Origin: Thermoanaerobaculia bacterium
Lineage (GTDB): Bacteria; Acidobacteriota; Thermoanaerobaculia; Gp7-AA8
Assembly (NCBI GenBank): GCA_017883205.1
Contig: JADGNZ010000054.1
Coordinates: 1 to 41,202 of the forward strand
Length of the DNA: 41,202 bases
Reading direction: 5' to 3'
Part shown: piece after piece, positions 32,392 through 41,199 of the stretch
Position numbering within the stretch: the stretch's first letter is position 1
How the letters are laid out: each line of letters begins with the position of its first letter
Notes under the pieces: generated by a model
The model's database searches: none
Seen by the model: the letters and a program-made list of their open reading frames with translations, nothing else
What the model was told of the DNA's origin: nothing
Program-made: the position numbers and the translations under genes

Positions 32392-32478
32392 GAAAGGATG
32401 AAGAATGAATGCGGAAGGATAAATGCGGAAGGATGAGCGATCCGGTCATCCTTCATCCTTCGAACTTCATCCTTCCAC
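32392..32478. repeat. AAGGATGAAGG-type inverted repeat, copy 2
   Basis: Left arm AAGGATGAAGAATGAATGCG, with a second AAGGAT block, faces GGTCATCCTTCATCCTTCG and CTTCATCCTTCC. It is the same family as 30512-30603 and separates the CNBD-FHA gene from recG. Confidence 0.7.
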
Positions 32479-32536
32479 TTCTCTCCTCCTCGTAGAGTTC
32501 CTTCCGTGATTCGCCGTCGCACGCGACAATAGCTCC

Positions 32537-34588
32537 GTGACCATCACCGCTGACACGCCCGTCCGCGCGCTGCCCGGTGCGGGACCGACCCGCGCCAAGC
32601 AGCTCGAAGAGGCGGGGTTCGCGACTGCGTACGACCTGATCTACAACCTTCCATATCGCTACGAGGACCGCCGCCATCCCGTCCGCATCGTCGACCTCGG
32701 CGGTCATGTCGACAAGCCGGTCCTCCTGCGCGGGAAGGTGATGAACGCAATCCTCCATGTCACCCGGCTGCGGCGGATGAAGGTCTTCGAGGTGGTGCTG
32801 GAGGATGGCACCGGCGCGGTGAAGCTGGTCTGGTTCAATCAAGGCTTCCTTGCCGATCAGATCAAGCGCGGCGACCGGCTGGCGGTGTTCGGGACGCCGA
32901 AACTCTCGGCATATGGTCAACTCCAGGTCGAGAGCGCCGACTGGGAGAAGTTTGAAGGGGACGACGAAGCCGACGGCGCCATCGTTCCGATCTACTCGAA
33001 GGTCGGCAACATTCCGCCGAAAGCCTTGAGGCAGATCATCGGTGGTGCGTTAGCCGCGCTTCCGTCGATCGACGATCCGCTCGAACCTGATTTGAGAAAA
33101 AGGCTCGGCGTGATCGATCTCGCTCCTGCGCTCGAACAGATTCACCGCCCGCCCCAGCTCGACGATGCCTTTCTCGCGCGCCGCTCGCGGGCGCATGTCC
33201 GCATCATCCTGCAGGAGTTCTTCACGCTGCAGCTCGCGCTGCGCGTGCGCCGCGCCAGCGAAGAGGTGGTGACGAAGACGCGGAAGATCGTCCTCGACGA
33301 TGCCATGCGCGCCGAGGTCAAGCGGATATTGCCGTTCCGCCTGACCAATGCGCAGAAGCGCGTCGTCAGAGAAATCGCGACAGACCTGCAATCCGACAAA
33401 CCGATGTACCGGCTGCTCGAAGGCGACGTCGGCAGCGGCAAGACGATCGTCGCGTTGATCGCTGCAATCATCATGGTGCGCAATGGGCACCAGGTCGCGC
33501 TGTTGGCGCCGACGGAGATTCTGGTCGAGCAGCACTACCAGCGCATCCGTCAATTAGTTGACCAGTCGCTCGTCGTTGCCAAGAGTATGGGCTCGCTCAC
33601 GGCAGGCGAGCGTCGCACGCTTCTGGCCGGCCTGCGCGACGGCGTGATTCAGCTCGTCATCGGCACGCATGCGTTGCTCGAAGATCGCGTCGTCTTCAAA
33701 TCCCTCGGGCTGGCCATCGTCGACGAGCAGCATCGCTTCGGCGTTGAGCAGCGGCAGCGGCTTTTCGCGAAAGGAGACACGCCCGACATCCTGGTGATGA
33801 CCGCGACGCCCATCCCGCGCTCGCTGGCCCTGGCGATGTACGGCGATCTCGAGCTCTCCGTCATCGACGAGCTTCCGCCGGGACGGCAGAAGATCAAGAC
33901 CGCGGTCCGTTCGGCCACGCAGATCGAGCGCGTCTATCACTTCATCGATACCGAGATCGCGGCCGGCGCGCAGGTCTACATCGTCTATCCGATCATCGAG
34001 GAGTCGGAGAAGTCGAACCTAAAGCCGCTCACCCTCGGCTTCGAGGCAACGACAAGGCGCTTCCCAAACCGGCGCGTGGCCATGATCCACGGCCGCATGC
34101 CGCCGGCCGAGAAGGAAGAGACGATGCAGCGCTTCAAGCGCGGCGAGATCGACATCCTCGTCTCGACGACCGTGATCGAAGTCGGCATCGACGTCGCCAA
34201 CGCGTCGCTGATGCTGATCATCGATGCCGATCGTTTCGGCCTCTCGCAGTTGCACCAACTCCGAGGCCGCGTCGGCCGAGGGGCGCGGCAGTCGTATTGC
34301 GTGCTCGTGTCGGACATCGAAAAAGACCGCCTCACGCAGTTCGCGAAAACGCTGAACGGCTTCGACCTCGCCGAGCTCGACCTCAAACTCCGCGGCGCCG
34401 GCGAGCTCCTCGGCACCCGCCAATCCGGTGCAATGCGCTTCCGCTTCGGCAACATCGTCCGCGACATCAAGCTGATGGAAAAAGCGCGCGACCTGGCTAT
34501 CGAGATCCTCGCGAAGGACGGACTGGCGCGCGCCCAAGAAATCGTAGAGCAACTACTCGGCGCAGGCATCGAAAAGGAGCGAGACTGA
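32537..34588 (+). CDS. recG: ATP-dependent DNA helicase RecG
   Basis: This is a 683-residue, full-length RecG, which remodels stalled forks and branched DNA. The N-terminal wedge/OB domain (residues about 1-240) contains FATAYDLIYNLPYRYEDRR. Superfamily 2 motifs follow: Walker A EGDVGSGKT, LAPTEILVEQHY, the DEQH box in VDEQHRFGV, TATPIPRSLA, then the C-terminal motor with MIHGRMPPAEKE, STTVIEVGIDVANA and QLRGRVGRG. The C-terminal GAGELLGTRQSG is characteristic of RecG. A GTG start at 32537 is used because no closer ATG keeps the domain whole. The stop overlaps the next gene by one base. Confidence 0.97.
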   Translation: MTITADTPVRALPGAGPTRAKQLEEAGFATAYDLIYNLPYRYEDRRHPVRIVDLGGHVDKPVLLRGKVMNAILHVTRLRRMKVFEVVLEDGTGAVKLVWFNQGFLADQIKRGDRLAVFGTPKLSAYGQLQVESADWEKFEGDDEADGAIVPIYSKVGNIPPKALRQIIGGALAALPSIDDPLEPDLRKRLGVIDLAPALEQIHRPPQLDDAFLARRSRAHVRIILQEFFTLQLALRVRRASEEVVTKTRKIVLDDAMRAEVKRILPFRLTNAQKRVVREIATDLQSDKPMYRLLEGDVGSGKTIVALIAAIIMVRNGHQVALLAPTEILVEQHYQRIRQLVDQSLVVAKSMGSLTAGERRTLLAGLRDGVIQLVIGTHALLEDRVVFKSLGLAIVDEQHRFGVEQRQRLFAKGDTPDILVMTATPIPRSLALAMYGDLELSVIDELPPGRQKIKTAVRSATQIERVYHFIDTEIAAGAQVYIVYPIIEESEKSNLKPLTLGFEATTRRFPNRRVAMIHGRMPPAEKEETMQRFKRGEIDILVSTTVIEVGIDVANASLMLIIDADRFGLSQLHQLRGRVGRGARQSYCVLVSDIEKDRLTQFAKTLNGFDLAELDLKLRGAGELLGTRQSGAMRFRFGNIVRDIKLMEKARDLAIEILAKDGLARAQEIVEQLLGAGIEKERD

Positions 34589-35541
34589 TGACCTCGGGTT
34601 TTCGAGTCATCCACTGTCAAGAAGCCGACGAGTGGCTGAATGAGATTTCTCCTCTCGCCGCCCGCTTTCGTGAGTCGGATCCCAATCAGTGGATCTTTCG
34701 TGGACAAAGGGATGCCGCGTGGCCGCTGCTTCCAACGGCGTTTCGCAAGAAGTCTTGGTCATCACTGTCATCAATACTGAGGATACCGCGAGGCGCCATC
34801 TGGTCAAGAATCGAGGATAGGAATCAGCGAATGATCGAACGAAACGTCATTCGCGACTTCTTCTATCGCAGCGATATCGCCGGATTACCTTTGCCCGATG
34901 ACTCGCCACACGTACGGCATCTTCTCGGATTGGACACTCTGAGAATTCCCACGGATGACGATCCATGGCCACCCCGTGAGTTATGGTCGGTGATTGCTCT
35001 TGCCCAGCACTACGGTGTACCCACGCGACTACTTGATTGGTCGCACTCGGCTTGGACAGCCGCGTACTTCGCCGTCGCTGACTGCGCTTCTTGCCGCGCC
35101 AATACGGCTGCCGAACGGCTAGCGGTATGGGCTTACTCACGGCCTATTCATGCGATCCAGGCACACGTTGAACGTCCTTATCGAAAGGGGCTGGGCGAGG
35201 TGCATATCGTCACCGCTCCCTATGCGAGCAATCTAAACCTCGCCGCACAACGCGGTGCGCACATGCTTTATGTGCGACCGGCAAAACCTGACGCCCCGGC
35301 CGATCGCCCGCGTTTCGATGAGGAGCTAAAGCGCATCGGTGAGGAATCCAAAAGGGATGCTCTTTTCCTTTTCACGTTGCCAACCGAGGAGGCATCTAGA
35401 GCTCTCCGTCTGCTGGCCAAAGCGGACGTCACCGCTGCAACGCTCTTTCCTGGCTATTCGGGAGTCGTTCGTGCGATGCATGAGGGTCGCATGATTTTTG
35501 AGGAGATCGAGCGGCGCGTTCGAGGGAAGCTCCCGCTCTGA
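34588..35541 (+). CDS. FRG domain-containing protein
   Basis: This is a 317-residue protein of unknown activity. The FRG domain (named for its F-R-G motif) is marked by QWIFRGQRDAAWPLLPTAFR (about residues 34-53) and AQHYGVPTRLLDWSHSAWTA (about 140-159), followed by a FPGYSGVVRAM segment near the C-terminus. There is no membrane or signal segment. FRG proteins are patchily distributed and often found in accessory regions; a nucleotide-related enzyme is suspected by some but not shown. The ATG overlaps the recG stop (TGATG), so it is read from the recG message. Codon use is somewhat less GC-rich than recG, and the gene is followed by toxin-antitoxin debris, which fits later acquisition. Confidence 0.85.
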   Translation: MTSGFRVIHCQEADEWLNEISPLAARFRESDPNQWIFRGQRDAAWPLLPTAFRKKSWSSLSSILRIPRGAIWSRIEDRNQRMIERNVIRDFFYRSDIAGLPLPDDSPHVRHLLGLDTLRIPTDDDPWPPRELWSVIALAQHYGVPTRLLDWSHSAWTAAYFAVADCASCRANTAAERLAVWAYSRPIHAIQAHVERPYRKGLGEVHIVTAPYASNLNLAAQRGAHMLYVRPAKPDAPADRPRFDEELKRIGEESKRDALFLFTLPTEEASRALRLLAKADVTAATLFPGYSGVVRAMHEGRMIFEEIERRVRGKLPL

Positions 35542-35612
35542 ATTCTCTGGCGACAACCACGCAGAACGTACTGCTTTCATCGGGTCATGCGGGATCCGAT
35601 TAAAATGTGCCC

Positions 35613-35831
35613 ATGGGCAACCTTCTCGATGAGGCCTACGCGGCCGCGAAGGAATTGCCAGAGCAGGAGCAGGAAGCGATCGGCGCCTGGCTGCTGGCGG
35701 AGATCGACGCCGATCGCAAGTGGGACGAGCTATTCGCGCAACCGTCCGAGGTGATCGAGCGCATGGCCGACAAAGCGCTTGAGGATCATCGACGCGGTCG
35801 CACACGCCCGCTTGATCCCGAGACATTTTGA
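35613..35831 (+). CDS. Antitoxin-like protein (RelE-type partner lost)
   Basis: This is a 72-residue acidic protein, MGNLLDEAYAAAKELPEQEQ, ending RRGRTRPLDPETF. The pattern of an N-terminal helix, a PEQEQEAIGAWLL segment and a C-terminal ALEDHRRGRTRPLD tail is typical of small antitoxins encoded just before a RelE/ParE-type toxin. The ATG at 35613 is preferred to the GTG six bases earlier. The expected toxin starts on top of its stop codon but breaks off after about 12 codons, so the antitoxin is probably an orphan. Confidence 0.7.
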   Translation: MGNLLDEAYAAAKELPEQEQEAIGAWLLAEIDADRKWDELFAQPSEVIERMADKALEDHRRGRTRPLDPETF

Positions 35832-35866
35832 AATCGCACACGGCTCCTGAGTTCGAGTGCGTGCAG
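35828..35866 (+). pseudogene. Truncated RelE-like toxin remnant
   Basis: A TTG overlapping the antitoxin stop (TTGA) opens LKSHTAPEFECV, which resembles the usual M-K-S-x-T-x-P-x-F start of toxins encoded after this kind of antitoxin. The homology stops there: the following bases are a TTTCACGCGGAG-type palindromic repeat. The frame remains open through the repeat and ends at 35992 within the next gene's start. Either the repeat inserted into the toxin or a deletion joined them. The toxin identity rests on a dozen residues and gene order, so it is tentative. Confidence 0.45.
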
Positions 35867-35946
35867 GGAAAAGCATTTCACGCGGAGCCGCGGAGATCAC
35901 GGAGGTTTTCTTCGCGTCCTCCGCGTCTTCGCGTGAAAGCCTTTGA
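35867..35946. repeat. TTTCACGCGGAG-type inverted repeat, copy 2
   Basis: Left arm AAAGCATTTCACGCGGAGCC is mirrored by TCTTCGCGTGAAAGCCTTTG. Copy 1 is at 4178-4231. It directly follows the toxin remnant and ends about 40 bases before the aldo/keto reductase gene. Confidence 0.7.
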
Positions 35947-35988
35947 ATCGTCCTTGTCACTCCGCGTCATCCGTCCTATGGTTCGCCC

Positions 35989-36984
<996 letters not shown>

Positions 36985-37074
36985 ACGAACTGTGTCAGTG
37001 ACCGTCTTTCGCTTGCCATTTGTTATTCTGCCGGTTCCAAAAACCGCTCCATCCAACCTGAAGGGACAATTCGC

Positions 37075-39153
37075 ATGAACATGAGACGTCTTGATCGCAC
37101 GATCGGTGTGATCGCACTTAGCCTGTTTGCATCCACCATTGCGTTCGCCGAAGACGCGAAACCCACCGCGCCTGCCGCGCCGATCGCTGCGCAGCGGTAC
37201 GGAACCTGGGGAGTAGACCTTGACGGCATGGACCGTTCGGTCAAACCGGGCGACGATTTCTTCAAGTACGTCAACGGCAAATGGGCCGCCACGACGCAGA
37301 TTCCGCCCGACAAGACCGGATACGGCGCCTTCGCAGTCCTCGGCGATCTTTCCGAGGCGCGGGTTCACGCGCTGCTCGACCGCTGGGCTGCCGACAAGAG
37401 CCTGAAGCCTGGCTCCGATGAGGCCAAGGTCGCGGCCGTCTACCGCACGTACCTCGATGAGGCGACCGCGGAGAAGCTCGACGCCAAGCCGATCCAGCCC
37501 TATCTCGACGCGGTCAAGAAGGCGCAGACGCGGGACGACATCGCCCGCATCATGGGCCGTTCCGAAAGAGGTTTCGGCAGCTCGTTCTTCGGTGCGGGTG
37601 TCGGCGACGACGCCAAGAATCCCGATAAATACGCGCTCTACCTCAGGCAGTCAGGCCTCGGCCTGGCCGACCGCGAGTTCTACCTGCGCCCGAAGTTCCA
37701 GCCCCAGAAAGAGCGCTATCAGAAGTACGTGGCCGACATGCTGGGACTCATCGGATGGGCCGATCCCGAGAAGAGCGCGGCAGACGTCGTCGCGCTGGAG
37801 ACGAAGATCGCCGAGGCGCACTGGACGCGCGCCGAGAGCCGCGATCGCGACAAGACCTACAACCCGACCACCATCGCCGAGCTGGAGAAGAACGCTCCGG
37901 GATTCCCGTGGCTCGTGGCATTCAAAGAAGGAGGCCTCGACAAAGTGGATCGTGCCGTCGTGGCGCAGAACACCGCGATTCCGAAGATCGCCAAGATCTT
38001 TGGCGATACGCCGGTCGCGACTCTTCAGGCGTGGGAAGCGTTTCACGTCGCCGATGACGCGGCGCCGCTCCTTTCGAAGCGTTTCGTCGATGCGAATTGG
38101 GAGTTTCGTTCGAAGTTCCTGAACGGGACGACGGAGCAGCGTCCTCGCTGGAAGCGCGCCGTCGCAGCCGCCGAGCGGACGATGGGTGAAGCGATCGGCC
38201 GGACCTATGTGGCCGAGTACTTCCCGCCGGAGTCGAAGGCGAAGATGGAACAGCTCGTCGCCGGCCTTCGCGCGTCGATGAAGGGACGCATCGAGAACGT
38301 GCAGTGGATGAGCCCGGAGACGAAGGCCAAGGCGCTCGACAAGCTGGCCAAGTTCAACGTGAAAATCGGTTACCCGTCGAAGTGGCGCGACTACTCGAAG
38401 CTCGAGATTCGCGAGGGCGACATGGTCGGAAACGCGGAGCGCGCCGCGAGGTTTGAGTGGGCGCGTGATCTGAGCCGTATCGGCCAGTCCGTCGACAAGC
38501 AGGAGTGGGGCATGACGCCGCAGACGGTCAACGCCTACTACCAGTCGACGAAGAACGAAGTCGTCTTCCCCGCGGCGATTCTGCAGCCGCCGTTCTTCGA
38601 TCCGAAGGCGGACATGGCGGTGAACTACGGCGGCATCGGCGCCGTGATCGGTCACGAGATCACGCACGGCTTCGACGATCAGGGCCGCAAGTCGGACGGC
38701 ACCGGAATGCTGACCGACTGGTGGGCGCCCGAAGATGCGGCGAAGTTCGAGGTGCAGGCCGCCAAGTACGGCGCGCAGTTCGAAGCCGTCAACTTCCCGC
38801 AGCTCCCCGGACTCCACATCATCGGCAAGCTCACGATGGGCGAGAACATCGGCGACCTCGGCGGCATCCTCATGGCTCTCGACGCCTACCATCTCTCGCT
38901 CCACGGCCAGCCGGCACCGGTACTCGACGGCTTCACCGGCGATCAGCGCGTGTTCATGGGATGGGCGCAGGTGTGGCGCACGCTGACCCGCGATGACGCG
39001 CTTCGCCAGCTCATCACCACCAATCCGCATTCCCCCGGCCAGGTGCGCGCATTCGCCCCGCTCCGCAATGTTGACGCCTGGTACGCCGCGTTCGACGTGA
39101 AGGAAGGCGACGCGAATTACATCAAGCCCGAGGATCGCGTTCGGATCTGGTAA
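37075..39153 (+). CDS. M13 family metallopeptidase (PepO/neprilysin-like)
   Basis: This is a 692-residue secreted zinc endopeptidase that cleaves short peptides. The signal peptide is at the N-terminus (RTIGVIALSLFASTIAFAED). A helical N-terminal domain (from about residue 50, GMDRSVKPGDDFFKYVNGKW) precedes the catalytic region. The zinc motif is HEITH (H527, E528, H531), the third ligand is E590 in GENIGDLGG, and the substrate-binding VNAYYQ motif and the C-terminal VRIW tail are intact. AAGGGA lies upstream of the ATG at 37075; a second ATG follows at 37081. A strong terminator follows 23 bases after the stop. Confidence 0.95.
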   Translation: MNMRRLDRTIGVIALSLFASTIAFAEDAKPTAPAAPIAAQRYGTWGVDLDGMDRSVKPGDDFFKYVNGKWAATTQIPPDKTGYGAFAVLGDLSEARVHALLDRWAADKSLKPGSDEAKVAAVYRTYLDEATAEKLDAKPIQPYLDAVKKAQTRDDIARIMGRSERGFGSSFFGAGVGDDAKNPDKYALYLRQSGLGLADREFYLRPKFQPQKERYQKYVADMLGLIGWADPEKSAADVVALETKIAEAHWTRAESRDRDKTYNPTTIAELEKNAPGFPWLVAFKEGGLDKVDRAVVAQNTAIPKIAKIFGDTPVATLQAWEAFHVADDAAPLLSKRFVDANWEFRSKFLNGTTEQRPRWKRAVAAAERTMGEAIGRTYVAEYFPPESKAKMEQLVAGLRASMKGRIENVQWMSPETKAKALDKLAKFNVKIGYPSKWRDYSKLEIREGDMVGNAERAARFEWARDLSRIGQSVDKQEWGMTPQTVNAYYQSTKNEVVFPAAILQPPFFDPKADMAVNYGGIGAVIGHEITHGFDDQGRKSDGTGMLTDWWAPEDAAKFEVQAAKYGAQFEAVNFPQLPGLHIIGKLTMGENIGDLGGILMALDAYHLSLHGQPAPVLDGFTGDQRVFMGWAQVWRTLTRDDALRQLITTNPHSPGQVRAFAPLRNVDAWYAAFDVKEGDANYIKPEDRVRIW

Positions 39154-39176
39154 GCATCAGCGCCGTTTCGCTTCGT

Positions 39177-39204
39177 ACGGCCACCCGCGAGGGTGGCCGT
39201 TTTT
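39177..39204 (+). terminator. Rho-independent terminator of the M13 peptidase gene
   Basis: Perfect 10-base arms ACGGCCACCC (39177-39186) and GGGTGGCCGT (39191-39200) enclose the loop GCGA and are followed by a T-run. It lies just after the stop at 39153. Confidence 0.92.
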
Positions 39205-39290
39205 CTTGAATAGCCGCTGTTGGCGACGCCGAAGGCGGCGGCGTCGGCGAAACCAGATCTCCCTTCTCTCCTGTTGGATCTTCCAATCAC

Positions 39291-39695
39291 TCAAACCCAG
39301 TTCTCCAGCTTCAGTCCCGGCACTCTTTCAAATTCGCGCAGGTTGTTGCTGACCAGCGGCACACCCAGCGCCAGTGCGTGCGCTGCGATCCAGAGGTCGT
39401 TATTACTGATGGGCGTAGCCGCCCGTTCCAGCGCGGCTCTCACGAGGCCATAGTGCCGCCCGGCCGCCGCAGAAAGCGGCAGAACTGCCACGATGCTGGA
39501 AAACTGTTCCAGCAGGGAATGCGCGCGGGGAGGGTCGCTGCTCTTGGCTGCGCCGAAACACAGCTCACCCCAGGTAATGATGGAAATGCCAAGCGACCCC
39601 GGCGCCGCGCGCGCAAAACGCCGCGCAACCGTGGTCGGACGATTGCGGGCGATGTAGATGCATAGGTTGGTGTCGAGCAGTTTGGCCGGAGGCAT
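39291..39695 (-). CDS. vapC: VapC-type PIN domain toxin
   Basis: This is a 134-residue type II toxin, a PIN-fold RNase. The first acidic motif is KLLDTNLCIY (D8), the second WGELCFGA (Glu) and the third NNDLWIAAHAL (Asp). The C-terminal PLVSNNLREFERVPGL is the usual family ending. VapC toxins cleave tRNA or rRNA; the target here is unknown. ATG 39695 is preferred over the TTG one codon upstream because its first base overlaps the last base of the antitoxin stop (TGATG), the usual arrangement of such pairs. The full length suggests an active toxin. Confidence 0.9.
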   Translation of the reverse strand: MPPAKLLDTNLCIYIARNRPTTVARRFARAAPGSLGISIITWGELCFGAAKSSDPPRAHSLLEQFSSIVAVLPLSAAAGRHYGLVRAALERAATPISNNDLWIAAHALALGVPLVSNNLREFERVPGLKLENWV

Positions 39696-39925
39696 CAAAG
39701 GCCCTTTCTCGGTTGCGGAGGCAGATCCTCCCGTTCCTCGCCGAAGACGTCGTCCGGCATGGCAGCCAACGCATCAAACGCGCCGCGAAGGTTGCGGACG
39801 GGTCGCCGCAGAATGATCTCATCACCGCGTCGCTCGATATCGACTTCGTCAGTGTCAAACTGGAACTCGCGCGGGATTCGGACCGCTTGCGAGTTGCCAC
39901 TGCGAAACACCTTTGCCGTAGGCAT
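39695..39925 (-). CDS. vapB: VapB-type antitoxin with AbrB/SpoVT-like domain
   Basis: This is a 76-residue antitoxin. MPTAKVFRSGNSQAVRIPRE is the swapped-hairpin AbrB-type DNA-binding domain found in VapB antitoxins (residues 1-45). The C-terminal part (FDALAAMPDDVFGEEREDLP) would neutralise the toxin by covering its active site. The ATG at 39925 has a CAGGAGG ribosome binding site. The open frame extends upstream but through the operator region. Expression is probably autoregulated through the inverted repeat just upstream. Confidence 0.9.
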   Translation of the reverse strand: MPTAKVFRSGNSQAVRIPREFQFDTDEVDIERRGDEIILRRPVRNLRGAFDALAAMPDDVFGEEREDLPPQPRKGL

Positions 39926-39939
39926 GGCGCCCTCCTGGA

Positions 39940-39958
39940 ATATACACGCAAAGTATAT
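39940..39958 (-). promoter_or_regulatory. Operator-like inverted repeat of vapBC
   Basis: A perfect inverted repeat, ATATAC-N7-GTATAT, lies 15 bases upstream of the vapB start codon in an AT-rich patch that also contains -10-like TATACT on the vapB strand. AbrB-type VapB antitoxins usually repress their own promoter by binding such palindromes, so this is the likely operator. Binding itself is inferred. Confidence 0.65.
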
Positions 39959-40110
39959 ACGTACCAAGCTCGCGACGCGAGCGGGGTAGGCCACTTCGTG
40001 AACCTGCTCGCGCGCGTTGTCATCGATCGCCGCTGGATCCCGCACGTCTGAAGGCGTCGTCATCGGCGAAGCTGGCTCAACGCCGCCGAAACCGGTTCAA
40101 CGCCGCCGAA

Positions 40111-40185
40111 CCGGCTCAAAGCCGCCGGAGGCGGCTCGTACGGTAGCCCGGCTCAAAGTCGCCGGAGGCGACTCGTACGGTAGCC
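40111..40185. repeat. REP units to the left of the transposase gene
   Basis: Two direct copies of a 37-base unit, CGGCTCAAAGYCGCCGGAGG then CRACTCGTACGGTAGCC, lie at about 40111-40147 and 40149-40185. The core GTCGCCGGAGGCGAC can form a hairpin. The stretch from 40051 carries related words (GGCGTCGTCATCGGCGAAGC) that recur at 40953-40980. Confidence 0.8.
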
Positions 40186-40821
40186 AGTGGTGCGAGCGCC
40201 AGCGAGCGACCACCGGTATGCATGTCGAGTTAGAGGTTTCGACCCCGGAGGGGTCGCGGAGTCTCACCAGAGATAGCGCTCGTCATATTCGATGCCGTTC
40301 TTTTCCAGAAACTCCAGGTACTCCTCCTGAAACGTCCGGCGTCGATGATGCTTTTCCTGTTCCTGAGTGTATTTCCGAACCGATGGAACGGCTGACTTGC
40401 TCACGGAGAATGCTCCATACCCTTCCTGCCAAGCGAACTTCTGCACGCGTTGCGCTTCCTTGACCCATTCGGAAGAGACGCGCTTGGCTTCGCGCACGAG
40501 GTCGGCGATCGCATGCACCGGTTTGATTCCGATCAGAAGATGGACATGATCGGCCACACCACCGATCTCCTGCGGAAAGGCATCCAACCGTTTTAGACAG
40601 CCACCGAGGAAAGCATGCAGGTCGCGCTTCCATTCAGGATGAATGAAAGGGAAACGCTCCTTCGTACTGAACACGATATGAATGTGAAGGCTGCTGTGTG
40701 TCGACGGCATTTCCGACCCCTCCGCGACCCCTGCCGGGGTCGAAATTTCGAACATCACACGAATACCGGTGGTCGCTCGCTGCGCTCGCACCACCGGCTA
40801 CCGTACGAGCCGCCTCCGGCG
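40161..40821 (-). mobile_element. IS200-like (RAYT-type) unit with about 100-bp inverted repeats
   Basis: The transposase gene lies between two nearly identical inverted repeats, 40161-40260 and 40721-40821. Shared blocks in order inward are GCCGGAGGCGRCTCGTACGG, GGTGCGAGCG and AGCGAGCGACCACCGGTAT, then TTTCGACCCCGG and GGGGTCGCGGA. Each repeat itself contains palindromes (GGTGGTCGCTCG with CGAGCGCAGC; GACCCCGG-GGGGTC). The inner end of the right repeat is 11 bases upstream of the start codon, and the left repeat begins 3 bases after the stop codon. The right arm contains one REP unit in inverted orientation. Confidence 0.8.
40264..40710 (-). CDS. IS200/RAYT-like single-strand transposase
   Basis: This is a 148-residue Y1 HUH transposase. 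It begins MPSTHSSLHIHIVFSTKERF, a typical start of this subfamily; the frame extends upstream through an inverted repeat and is not used. The HUH motif is HVH (residues 55-57, DHVHLL), and the catalytic tyrosine is Y114 (VRKYTQEQEKHH). The conserved WQEGYGAFSVS and C-terminal YLW are present, so it looks intact. RAYT proteins bind and nick REP hairpins; the surrounding REP units are likely its substrates. It has no accessory TnpB gene. Confidence 0.9.
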   Translation of the reverse strand: MPSTHSSLHIHIVFSTKERFPFIHPEWKRDLHAFLGGCLKRLDAFPQEIGGVADHVHLLIGIKPVHAIADLVREAKRVSSEWVKEAQRVQKFAWQEGYGAFSVSKSAVPSVRKYTQEQEKHHRRRTFQEEYLEFLEKNGIEYDERYLW

Positions 40822-40952
40822 GCTGGTCATCGGTCAGTTTGAAACCTAACCATGACCTGGCGGCGTCTATTATTGACACATAAAACATCTCAATTCCAGC
40901 GAGCTGCTTCCAGCCGCCGTTGGTCAAGCCGAAGGCGTTTGTCGTCAGCGAC

Positions 40953-41110
40953 CGAAGGCGTCGTCCTCGGCGAACCCGGCTCAAAGCCGCCGGAGGCAAC
41001 CCGTACGGTAGCCCGGCTCAAAGTCGCCGGAGGCGACTCGTACGGTAGCCGCCGGAGGCAACCCGTACGGTAGCCCGGCTCAAAGTCGCCGGAGGCGACT
41101 CGTACGGTAG
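40953..41110. repeat. REP cluster to the right of the transposase gene
   Basis: Four direct copies or partial copies of the same REP unit follow each other (about 40977-41012, 41013-41050, 41051-41074 and 41074-41110), alternating between GCAACCCGTACGG and GCGACTCGTACGG variants. One copy has lost its CGGCTCAAA part. The leading words (GAAGGCGTCGTCCTCGGCGA) match those at 40050-40070. No gene lies in 40822-41199. Confidence 0.8.
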
Positions 41111-41199
41111 AGAAGATGGAGTGACCCGCGCGCTCAATGTACCTTTTCGTGGGTTGAACCCTTGAGAGGAACAGAGCCACATACAAGGAGGAACGGGTC

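Noticed and set aside
37651-39030. Minus-strand frame of 459 residues
   Set aside because: It is antisense to the M13 peptidase, which has all catalytic motifs in order.
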